From: Strigamia acuminata
Lineage: Eukaryota > Arthropoda > Chilopoda > Geophilomorpha > Linotaeniidae
Direction of reading: 5' to 3'
Assembly (NCBI GenBank): GCA_949358305.1
Contig: OX442314.1
Span: 5,213,087 to 5,273,086, forward strand
DNA length: 60,000 bases
The notes under the pieces are model-generated. The model saw nothing but the letters and a program-made list of their open reading frames with translations, ran no database searches and was not told the DNA's origin. Below, piece after piece: positions 34,041-42,074 of this stretch. The translations under genes were made by a program, and so were the position numbers. Within the stretch, counting starts at the first letter, position 1, and each line of letters starts with the position of its first letter.

Positions 34041-34645
34041 TTTGACTTATCAGTCATAATCCAGACAGCAGAAAGACTACCCACCAAGGTACAGTCATGT
34101 TAAAAAAAACTGGACCCTCACTCTATGCTGGCAATTGAAATTATGAGTAATTTCGTGTTTAGCCACTAGGTGAAACCAGACATCAACAGGTGATAATACT
34201 TGTATAATGCTTGTAAACAAGGGTATACTTGACCATGAGGTTAGGGTTAGCCACATGATCAAAACGGTCAATTTGCCTATTTTTACACTCAGCTCATGTG
34301 TTGCTCAAGTTACTAGAAGTAGCATCATTATGGTGAACAAGATTGGAAGTGTCCAGACACAATTTGTTTTGTCCGTCAACCCATCCTAGGACAAACTACC
34401 AACCACGTGGTCATAGAACACATGATCGTAGAACACGTGGTCATCATTTACTGATGTGCCGTGTCATTACGCACGGCCCATTGGGCCGCTAAGGTTCCTG
34501 AAGTGTGCAGGGCAGACACTCTCTCCCAAGGTTGTAGCCATGAAGGATGGTTGTCCACAATGCTGGGTCCATCAAGACTCCTTCTTGGGCCATGCTGCAA
34601 CCCATTGGTCCAGAGACCACTTCTGGGACTGCAGACCCTCTTAAC
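34041..34645. other. Pre-insertion flank of the retrotransposon
   Basis: GC-balanced sequence with two ACGTGGTCAT words (34,406 and 34,436) and overlapping short frames on both strands. No gene recognised. It continues on the far side of the element at 49,733. Confidence 0.45.
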
Positions 34646-34649
34646 ATAT
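34646..34649. repeat. Target-site duplication ATAT, left copy
   Basis: ATAT immediately outside the left LTR, matched by ATAT at 49,729-49,732. Four to six bases are usual for Ty3/Gypsy integrases. Confidence 0.8.
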
Positions 34650-34759
34650 TGTAATGAGCCTGGATTATTGCTATCAAATTAATAACAGCAACAATTCTCT
34701 AAACTCATTAATGCTTAGACAAGACTTATCATAAAAATACTCTCTTTAAACTAAACTTC

Positions 34760-34765
34760 TTTATT
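34760..34765 (-). terminator. AATAAA polyadenylation signal in the 3' LTR
   Basis: On the sense strand AATAAA lies about 110 nt before the LTR end, a suitable place for the end of the R region. This is the copy that would be used to end the genomic transcript. Confidence 0.5.
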
Positions 34766-34785
34766 CTAACTTAGAATAAGGTAAA

Positions 34786-35217
34786 TTACAGTGATAAATA
34801 AGGCTTAATGGAAATAAGAAATAAAATAATAGATGAAATGATGAAATAACTTCCAATCGACGTGGAAACGTTATCTTGACGATTCCAACGTTCTGGCGAC
34901 GATTTCGGCTCGTTTCGTCGCGCTTCTACGGCTCTCTCCTCGACGCTCTTCTCGATATTCTCACTCACGGCGTCGCTCCCCGGTGAAACGGACTTATTCC
35001 GTGACTCAAACTCTCGAATTCCCTGGAAATCGTCTGATGCGAATCGACTCACGCCGACTCGCTTGGTCAACCGGACTCTTTCCGTATCGTCTACTACACG
35101 TTCTCCGCAACTCCGTCGTCGTGGCGGCGAAACTGCGACTCTTTCGCACAACAATCTCTTCTCAACAATGTCGTTGAGACAAGATGAAATCTCACAATTG
35201 TATTCGTACAATTGCAA
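34786..35217 (-). CDS. LTR-internal ORF, 143 codons, unknown protein (3' copy)
   Basis: A sense-oriented frame wholly inside the LTR, ending in TAA. Residues about 1-20 include NCEISSCLNDIVEKRLLCE. The middle is Arg/Glu/Ser-rich (PPRRRSCGERVVDDTERVRL). The last 25 residues form a hydrophobic segment (SYFIISSIILFLISIKPYLS) that would suit a tail anchor. The two LTR copies differ by one residue (Arg here, His in the 5' copy). LTRs rarely carry ORFs this long; a chance frame in a partly GC-rich region remains possible. No homologue recognised. Confidence 0.35.
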   Translation of the reverse strand: MQLYEYNCEISSCLNDIVEKRLLCERVAVSPPRRRSCGERVVDDTERVRLTKRVGVSRFASDDFQGIREFESRNKSVSPGSDAVSENIEKSVEERAVEARRNEPKSSPERWNRQDNVSTSIGSYFIISSIILFLISIKPYLSL

Positions 35218-35468
35218 GAATGGACTCTAGCTGGATCCCTCTCAGCAAGAGTGTGGCTTCCCGTGTCACTAGTTGTGGTGGCACAAGATGAATCTAGCTG
35301 GATTCTTCACAGCAAGATTATGAGTATAAAACTTCACTGAGGTTTTCACAAAATACTGGAGGGTTTCTCTGGGTTATTTTGTGTTGTTTCTCTGGCAAAG
35401 TTTGTGATCATACTGAGGAGTTCTCACTCCTCTCAGGACTCATTTCCTGTTTGGAGGCTTGTGGGCTG

Positions 35469-35482
35469 GTTACCCTGGCAAC
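35469..35482. promoter_or_regulatory. RFX X-box-like motif in the 3' LTR
   Basis: GTTACCCTGGCAAC, a near-palindromic match to the RFX X-box. The same site is in the 5' LTR at 49,565-49,578, near the upstream end of the LTR in element orientation (U3). Confidence 0.45.
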
Positions 35483-35632
35483 CACCCACATTTCCTCCCA
35501 CTCTGTTCAGCTTTCTTGCCTGTAGACAGGAAGCATAAAAAATACAAAACTTCGACTTAAAATATAATAAATCAAAATATTATTTTACAGACTTTTTCTG
35601 TTGCTTCACTAGTGACCACTAGGGTCACTACA

Positions 35633-35646
35633 CCTCCCTCCTTTTT
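35633..35646 (-). other. Polypurine tract
   Basis: AAAAAGGAGGGAGG lies directly upstream of the 3' LTR in element orientation. It is fourteen purines in a row, as expected for plus-strand DNA priming. Confidence 0.85.
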
Positions 35647-35678
35647 AGGAAGGATCTCCGATTCTTCCTTTTACTTCT

Positions 35679-36830
35679 CTACTCATCATTTCTGGACTCA
35701 AAGCTTGGACCTGGAATCTCGGATTCGGACACCGAAAATCGGGGCATGCCTTTCATGGGTCCAGATACTGCTCCATTATTTACATGAAACCATACTTCTT
35801 TAATGTGTTTCGTGCGTGGCCAAACTCGATCATAGTCCACGTCATATCTTTCCCGATTCCCTGTAGGTGCCCTTCGAACCGCAATGAGTCTTTGATGACG
35901 CACAATTCGTTGAGGCTCTCTCGACGAGTTTTCGAGCCACTTCAAAGCATCCCGACACAAGGTAGTGCTGTAAATCAACATTGTGCGGGTGGCGTCGGAG
36001 ACTCTCAGTTTCGGGTACAGGTATCGAATCCTCCCGAAGTCCATGTTTTTGCTTCGTCTCATTCCAGTTTTTAATGGCTCTTTTGCTTTGGCAAGGCCAC
36101 GACGCGATCCGTCAGTTTCTTTCGATGAGGAGTCGTCGCTTCGTCTGGACACTCCCTGCTCGGTGTTGGACTCTACACCGGACTTATTACTTGATTCTGC
36201 CCTTTCTAATGCCATTCGATGAGCTGTAGGCGTGAACGTGGCTGATGGGGCCTTTTGTGTCGGAACTCGAAATTGCGGAGTTGGTTGCGACATCGCCAAA
36301 AATGTTAATGGACTTAATTCCATGGCTTCCTGAGTTTGGGGTTCGGGTGTCCAGTCAGGTAATGCCTGTGTCGAGAAATCTCGAAATCTCTGCTGGGCTG
36401 CCAGATTCGTGCGATATTGGAGCCATTCTGCTCTCAGTCTTTGTGCGCTTTGAGATGGAGTTTCCCCACTTCTCAGGATCTCTCGAACCAATTCTGCTCG
36501 TAATTTTGGCGGACTTCCCAATAGATTTTTCCAATTTCTTAACATCTCTCGTGGAATCCCCATCGGCTCTGTCCATACGAAACTTACCGCAATCAAAGTT
36601 GTTTCGTCAGTTGGGAATACCCCCGGAAACAAGAGTCTTATCAGTATTTTCCGAGCGAACGGCTTACAGTGCTCCAACCATTCGTCTGTCTGTGCTTCGA
36701 GGGGCTGTTGCACAAACTCGAGCGCAAGCTGTTTCATTTCTGCCAATGTCACTTGTAGTTGGACTTGCTGAAATTCATCCAAGTTAGGGGTCAACAGTCC
36801 TTGTGAGCTCATTGGAAATTTAATATACAT
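35679..36830 (-). CDS. ORF3, C-terminal part (383 codons), unknown function
   Basis: Same frame as the preceding 695-codon part and separated from it only by a TGA and one codon (TGA GGA ATG). It ends with TAG 47 nt before the 3' LTR. Residues about 20-170 are predicted helical and globular (EMKQLALEFVQQPLEAQ, RAELVREILRSGETP). Residues 200-255 are Ser/Lys-rich. The last 120 residues are basic with conserved-looking aromatic residues (DFGRIRYLYPKLRV, WFHVNNG). I see no signal peptide, transmembrane segment or Cys pattern, so it is not envelope-like. It could be translated separately by reinitiation at the ATG, or be the C-terminus of one long ORF3 protein of about 1,080 residues. Confidence 0.7.
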   Translation of the reverse strand: MYIKFPMSSQGLLTPNLDEFQQVQLQVTLAEMKQLALEFVQQPLEAQTDEWLEHCKPFARKILIRLLFPGVFPTDETTLIAVSFVWTEPMGIPREMLRNWKNLLGSPPKLRAELVREILRSGETPSQSAQRLRAEWLQYRTNLAAQQRFRDFSTQALPDWTPEPQTQEAMELSPLTFLAMSQPTPQFRVPTQKAPSATFTPTAHRMALERAESSNKSGVESNTEQGVSRRSDDSSSKETDGSRRGLAKAKEPLKTGMRRSKNMDFGRIRYLYPKLRVSDATRTMLIYSTTLCRDALKWLENSSREPQRIVRHQRLIAVRRAPTGNRERYDVDYDRVWPRTKHIKEVWFHVNNGAVSGPMKGMPRFSVSESEIPGPSFESRNDE

Positions 36831-36833
36831 TCC

Positions 36834-38921
36834 TCATAATGGCTCATAGTTTTTGTCATAATTCTCGTCTGGTTGCAGTGGAATGTTACCTTGCACAGTT
36901 GCAATGGCTGGTCTTGGCAATGTAAATTCAGTGTACGGACTAATTTCCGTTTGCGGCAACAAGTGTGGGTCCCTCTCGTTCATCACTTTAGCTTCACGAG
37001 GCTTCGCCTTCCTTGGGTCTCTCATTCGATGTGCTGGCCGCAATATCCTTTTCGGGCCTTGTCGTTTCGGCACTTGATTTTTCGATTTTTCCAACGCCTC
37101 TTCCAACGTCATTTTCTCCTGAATGATGGCAAATTTTGGAGGGGAAACTCTTTTCCGCGTTCTCTCTTCACGACGCTCATTTGGCGTTTCTTCCAAAGTG
37201 TGTTTTGATGGTTCCACATACTCGGGAAAACTCTCAAAAGTCAAGTCTTCTGGAGATGAGGCTCTGGGCGTCGGCGTCGTTGGCACGGATGTTGGGGTCC
37301 AGGTAATTGGTGAGTTACTCCCCTTTGATGGAGCTGTTTGAGGATGAGGAGTCTCTTGTTGTGGCGGAGTTTCCGGACGTGGTGGAGTTTCCTGACGTGG
37401 TGGAGTCTCCTGGCGTGGTGGAGTTCTAGGTCCCTTTGTTCTCTCCTCAGGCCTTTCTGCCTCACTCGACGTAGACTCTCGACATTCATCCATGACTACG
37501 TAATCTTCATCCCACTTTTCATCTGCGGTGTGGAATGATGACGCCGATGACGAATCACTGTCTTGTGTGATTCGTACTCGAATCCCATCCTTTTTGCTCC
37601 TCAAAACTTCCCTTTTTGGACGCATCTTAGAATATCGATGACTGCTCACTGGACGTGGTTTGGAGTGCGACCTCTTTTCTGTCGAACTATTGCTTGTCTG
37701 TCGTCGATTTTCTGTTAACTGACGTTTTTTGTTTATCGGACTCAATTCCGGACTTCGACTGTCTCTTCTACGAGAAGAGGAAACATATTTTACTTTACGC
37801 CGCTCCGACGAGTGACTTTGATGCTCCCTTGTTTCTTGTCGCATTCTTTCGTCTCGTTCAAGGGGTCTTGTTTCCCTACTTCGGTTTCTCGACGTACTTT
37901 GCTTCGGTGGAGTTTCTTTCCTCCGTCTGTCGCTTCCTCTGTACCGAAGTGCTCCTCGGGTCCTTGCTTCCCTTCCTCTTCGAGCTAACTCATGTTGTTC
38001 AGATCGGAATTCATCGTAGTTTCTATCTCTAGAATGGTGACTTCTCGATGAATGATGAGGTTTCGGACTTAATTCCGATTTTTGTTGACTTCTGGACGCT
38101 GATCGACTTCTCGGATGGCGTGCGGATGTTGTAGATCTTTCTGACCTCTCTGGCGGAGTCTTCTCTCGCTGCACCATACTTCGTGGTCGTCTTGACGAAT
38201 ACTCCACTTTTCGAGTTGTCTGGGGCGGTGTCTTTCTTCGACGCTCTGGACTTGGCTCCTGATCGGCCTGAGATCTTTTATCTCTACGCTCTTTTTCCTC
38301 CTTCTCTAGTCGTTGCCTTTTTACGTAATAGAGAGGTCCAAAGTCATCTCGCAACTCTGGTTTTTCCTTTGACACTGGAGTGATGTGGACACCAAGTACC
38401 CCTGCCATCGTCAATTGATGCATTTTATATTGAGAGTCCACGTAATAGGGTGGTACAGTTTCCAAATCTGGTTCGTCCAGCAATGCCTGCTCCGCCTGCC
38501 ATTTCGCCTTCTTCTCCAAATACTCGGCTGCCACATCCGCCATGCCCTCCTGAAGTCGATTCATTACTTGCCGTGCAAATTGGATTCGATTTGTCGCCGG
38601 GTCGCAATAGATGACATAATCCTCCGCCTCCTCTGGAGTCATTGGGAAATCTTCACCTATTAATTCGTTCCAGATTGGTCCGTGTGTGTCCGTTAATATT
38701 GAAATTAATCGCAACATTTCGTGGAAACACGTTTTGAAACCCTTGAATAGTCTCTTCAGGGTTCCCCAGCGTCGTTGCATGGCTAATGAGATGAATTGTC
38801 TGACGTTGGCTGGTTTGTAGCCTCTCCGCTCGAATATTCTTCTCAACTTTCGATGGATTCTTCCCCGATAGAAGGTTCGTGGGACTCTCGCGTTTTTGGG
38901 TAATGCGTCCCATGACTCCAT
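36834..38921 (-). CDS. ORF3, N-terminal part (695 codons), Arg/Ser-rich basic protein
   Basis: It lies where env would lie, but has no signal peptide, no membrane segment and few Cys. Residues about 1-215 look globular (FYRGRIHRKLRRIFERRGYK; DYVIYCDPATNRIQFARQVM; LEKKAKWQAEQALLDE). Residues about 225-470 are strongly basic and RS/SR-rich (RSRSASRSQQKS, RRKVKYVSSSRRRDSRSPE), like splicing-factor or RNA-binding tails. Residues about 500-545 hold four PPRQET-type repeats. The frame ends at TGA 36,834-36,836 and reopens at once. A possible splice acceptor (TTTATAG|AC, minus strand) lies 12 nt before the ATG, so a spliced subgenomic mRNA is conceivable. A role in RNP packaging, RNA export or splicing control is inference only. 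Confidence 0.75.
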   Translation of the reverse strand: MESWDALPKNARVPRTFYRGRIHRKLRRIFERRGYKPANVRQFISLAMQRRWGTLKRLFKGFKTCFHEMLRLISILTDTHGPIWNELIGEDFPMTPEEAEDYVIYCDPATNRIQFARQVMNRLQEGMADVAAEYLEKKAKWQAEQALLDEPDLETVPPYYVDSQYKMHQLTMAGVLGVHITPVSKEKPELRDDFGPLYYVKRQRLEKEEKERRDKRSQADQEPSPERRRKTPPQTTRKVEYSSRRPRSMVQREKTPPERSERSTTSARHPRSRSASRSQQKSELSPKPHHSSRSHHSRDRNYDEFRSEQHELARRGREARTRGALRYRGSDRRRKETPPKQSTSRNRSRETRPLERDERMRQETREHQSHSSERRKVKYVSSSRRRDSRSPELSPINKKRQLTENRRQTSNSSTEKRSHSKPRPVSSHRYSKMRPKREVLRSKKDGIRVRITQDSDSSSASSFHTADEKWDEDYVVMDECRESTSSEAERPEERTKGPRTPPRQETPPRQETPPRPETPPQQETPHPQTAPSKGSNSPITWTPTSVPTTPTPRASSPEDLTFESFPEYVEPSKHTLEETPNERREERTRKRVSPPKFAIIQEKMTLEEALEKSKNQVPKRQGPKRILRPAHRMRDPRKAKPREAKVMNERDPHLLPQTEISPYTEFTLPRPAIATVQGNIPLQPDENYDKNYEPL

Positions 38922-39635
38922 TGCTTTCCTTGTCTATAAATTAAATTTCATTAATTTCTCATCTTTTACTAAATTATCCTCAATTGCGTGTGTCATTTTC
39001 TTAATTTTTACGTTTCATAAAATTCTCGCCAGATGGCGCTCTTTCGTATATCGCGACGTATTTTCATGTCGCTTTTCTCAAGTTTTTGCCAATTTTTACT
39101 AATTTTGTCACATAAAACTAATTATTTCTGATAGTTTTAACTTAGTTTTAGCCTTCTTAGCGATATTCCATGCTTATCTCGATCTTTTATCAGTTTTGTG
39201 ATCGTGTCTCCGTATTTACGACTTATTTCGCTTCGTCCCTTACAATCATCGATAAATTTTTACTTTTATGACACGCACAATTGATGAATAATTATAACTA
39301 TTATTTTGGATCTCTTATCCTTAGTTTTCTCGACTTAATTCGATTTTTTACTACCTCTTCGTGTACTGGTTTCTTCGGTTTTGGCGGCGGTCGAAAATCT
39401 TGATTCATCGTGGTGTTGATGATTGTTCCGTCCGGACTTCCTTGTAAATCCTGTTATTTGTTCGATTGATGCTTGATCTATATTCCTTCAGCGTTTTTGT
39501 TGTTGTTTTGAAGAAGTCTTCACACATGTGATTTTGCTCCACGTTACATCAACATGTGGTTCGTTCGACCAATCACAATCGAGCTGCGACGTCGTCCACT
39601 TCCGGACTCCCGAGTGACGTCGCTACCTTCTATTT
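38922..39635 (-). other. 714-bp gap between pol and ORF3
   Basis: AT-rich, with no coding frame on the sense strand. It contains GCCAGATGGCGCT (39,028-39,040), a CTCF-like word, and ends with the acceptor-like TTTATAG before ORF3. It probably holds splice or regulatory signals for ORF3. Confidence 0.5.
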
Positions 39636-42074
39636 TTAGAGGTAGTCTGGAGGTTTAATCCTCCCTCTGTCTCGAAGTGGATATTTCTTCAAGACAGCTT
39701 TCTTTTTAATTGTTTTGGGTTGATTTTCGCGCAGATCTTTATATCTTTGTTTTGCTTTCACTTTTTTCACCACTTCTCCCCCCTTTTTAGGAAACGACGC
39801 AACTTGTTCGTCTGTTTCTACAACTAAATTTTCCGGAAAAAGTGGCGTTTCTTTCTGTGATTTTTTCTGCAAAGTTGCGCTTAAATCTTCATTAATTTCT
39901 TCACTTTGTTCGACTTGCTGACCGCTTGGAATTGTAGATTCCCTTTCCTCATTATTTTCCGTGTCTGATGAACTTGGTGTTGTTTGTAATCCTTGTTGTT
40001 CTTGCGAAATTTGCGAATCTTGCAAATTTTGTGTTTGATCCAAAATTTGTGATTCCTCTGAATTTCCTTGATTTTGCGAATCGTCTAAATTTTGCATTTG
40101 ACGCAAAGTTTGAGATTCTATTGAATTACTGCCTCGTATTTGTTCATTCTGCACGTTTTGCGAACTCTCCATATTTGCAATTTCTTGCATTTCGGATGTT
40201 GATGGCTCGTCGAACAACGTGTTAATAATTTTTCCTTCCGGGTTACTTTGTGTTTGGCCTTTTTCCCAAATTTCTTGATTAAATTCCGGGAAAAACGGCG
40301 TTAACTCGGACATGTGAATGGAACGTAAGATCTTATTATCTTTAAGTCGTCTTAATTTGACAGCTCCGCCCTGGTGGACTTTAATAATAACATATGGCCC
40401 ACTTCTTTTGTCGGATAATTTCGCAGAAATTCCCTGCGACGCTTTTGACAAAGTGTGATCTTCTTTCCATACGAGGTCATTTGTTCGAAAATCTTGGAAT
40501 TTCCCATCTAATTTATGGTTGTCCACACGCTCACGAAGGTCCATGATGTGTGCCATCATATGATGGTACGTGTCGCGAATGACCTTCTCCAATCGTTGGA
40601 TGTAAATGTGCGGCTTATTTGGGTCAATTTTCAAAATTCCATCCAAAATTCGAGGATCCCACGGTATCCTGAATTCTCTGCAACAATTCAAGTATGCTGG
40701 CGAGTAATCTCGGCCTGTTGTTGCTGTTGTGCGTATACTAAACGCTATCTCTCTTAGATATTCGTCCCAGCGTTTGTGGATCGATGTGTAAATTGACAAA
40801 ATATATTTCAGGTCTCTGTTGGTTCTTTCCACTGTGTTGGCTTGGGGATGATATGGTGATGTAAATCGCGGCACAATTTTGAACTTTTTACAAAATTCAT
40901 GATAAAGTCGTGCTTTAAATTGCGGTCCGTTATCCGATATAATCCGGAGCGGAAATCCCCAGCCCATGCATGTGTCATACAAACAGTCCGCTATATCTTG
41001 TGCCACCGGGTCTGCCAGTGGATAAAGTTCTGGCCAACGAGTGGCTATATCCAAAATCACCAAGATATAGTTATTTCCTGTTTCCGTTCTAGTTAACGGT
41101 CCTACTAAATCGATACTCAAACATTCAAATGGCGCATATGGGCCGATTTGAGCTGGTTCCACTCGTGTTTTTGTTCTGGGTTTGCATGCTTGGCAGCGAG
41201 AGCAATGTTTAATAAATCGAGCTGTATCTCGTTTCATCCCTTCCCACGTATACACTTGTCGCATACGATAAAGTGTTCGTGCTATTCCGCAGTGGCTCGC
41301 CAAAGGATGTCCGTGCATTTGCCACAGAACTCTAAATCTTAATGATCTCGGCACTACAATTTTAAGTGCTCTCGAATCCTCTGTCAAATCATCCGACATT
41401 GTTGGGTGATATTTGAGTAAAAGGTTTTCCTCTACAATGTGTTTCGTTGCCAAGATGCGATATTTTTTCCTATGCAACGGAGTTTTCACGTATGTGGGAA
41501 ATTGCTCAGTCTCAAGATAATGTCGCATGGCCTGACAGTGGCGGTCTTTGATTTGGTGATCAACGAGCTCTTCTCGTGTCGGCGGTGTGCAGTTCGCCTG
41601 TTCCGTCACTTTTGCAATAAATGCCGTGACCATCTCGTTTTCGGAAGTTGGCATGTACTGCCATTCTTTCTTTTCTTTTGGACTTGTTTCCATCTCTTCA
41701 CTAGGCGCACTATACACCTGACACCAATATGATGCAACTTCTTTGTCTACAGTCAATGGTCGTGGCAATTGATTCCAATTCCCCACCACCCATTTGCGTG
41801 GCTCAGTTGGACAATATCTCAGATCGCCGTCGGCTTCTCCTGTGTCCTCCGCGTCGCAAATTATCTGAATTGGTGCCCTGGACAATGCGTCTGCCAAAGT
41901 GTTGGTTGTCCCTTTCAAATACTGAATTTGGAAATTGTAAGACATTAATTCCATCTGCCAACGGGCAAGACGGCCTGCTGGCTCTTCCAGTCTCATCAAC
42001 CATTTCAGCGCCTCATGGTCAGTTTGTACGACGAAGCTCGTAAACTCGAGGTACGGTCTAAATTTTTGTAGTGC
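39636..42074 (-). CDS. pol: pol, second part: RNase H end and integrase
   Basis: Continues the pol frame after the TGA at 42,075 (first Met at 41,999; stop TAA). The RNase H part closes with a TNTLADALSR block, numbered about 30-45 from that Met. The integrase zinc finger (HGHPLASHCG ... HCSRCQACK, an H-H-C-C array) is at about 230-278. The catalytic triad is D in LSIDLVGPL (about 294), D in IISDNGPQF (about 353) and E in TVERTNRDL (about 388); the D-E spacing of 35 is that of retroviral-type integrases. A GPY/F-type module (SGPYVIIKV, about 532) follows. No chromodomain is visible. Residues about 580-787 are Gln/Asn/Ser- and Glu-rich and disordered. All catalytic residues are present, but the part lacks its own start unless the TGA is bypassed. 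Confidence 0.9.
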   Translation of the reverse strand, partial: ALQKFRPYLEFTSFVVQTDHEALKWLMRLEEPAGRLARWQMELMSYNFQIQYLKGTTNTLADALSRAPIQIICDAEDTGEADGDLRYCPTEPRKWVVGNWNQLPRPLTVDKEVASYWCQVYSAPSEEMETSPKEKKEWQYMPTSENEMVTAFIAKVTEQANCTPPTREELVDHQIKDRHCQAMRHYLETEQFPTYVKTPLHRKKYRILATKHIVEENLLLKYHPTMSDDLTEDSRALKIVVPRSLRFRVLWQMHGHPLASHCGIARTLYRMRQVYTWEGMKRDTARFIKHCSRCQACKPRTKTRVEPAQIGPYAPFECLSIDLVGPLTRTETGNNYILVILDIATRWPELYPLADPVAQDIADCLYDTCMGWGFPLRIISDNGPQFKARLYHEFCKKFKIVPRFTSPYHPQANTVERTNRDLKYILSIYTSIHKRWDEYLREIAFSIRTTATTGRDYSPAYLNCCREFRIPWDPRILDGILKIDPNKPHIYIQRLEKVIRDTYHHMMAHIMDLRERVDNHKLDGKFQDFRTNDLVWKEDHTLSKASQGISAKLSDKRSGPYVIIKVHQGGAVKLRRLKDNKILRSIHMSELTPFFPEFNQEIWEKGQTQSNPEGKIINTLFDEPSTSEMQEIANMESSQNVQNEQIRGSNSIESQTLRQMQNLDDSQNQGNSEESQILDQTQNLQDSQISQEQQGLQTTPSSSDTENNEERESTIPSGQQVEQSEEINEDLSATLQKKSQKETPLFPENLVVETDEQVASFPKKGGEVVKKVKAKQRYKDLRENQPKTIKKKAVLKKYPLRDRGRIKPPDYL

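Larger units (their letters stand above)
34650..35632 (-). repeat. 3' LTR, 983 bp
   Basis: Same length as the 5' LTR. It begins TGTAGTGACC and ends GGCTCATTACA in element orientation. It differs from the 5' LTR at 34,663 (plus-strand G versus A) and 34,889 (C versus T), both transitions. It holds a sense ORF, an AATAAA signal and an X-box-like motif. Confidence 0.97.

Noticed and set aside
36245-36787. 180-codon plus-strand frame
   Set aside because: Antisense to ORF3 of the retrotransposon, which has protein-like composition and clear context.
35679-38921. ORF3 as an envelope gene
   Set aside because: No signal peptide, no membrane-spanning segment, no furin-like site and few Cys; strongly basic RS-rich region instead.
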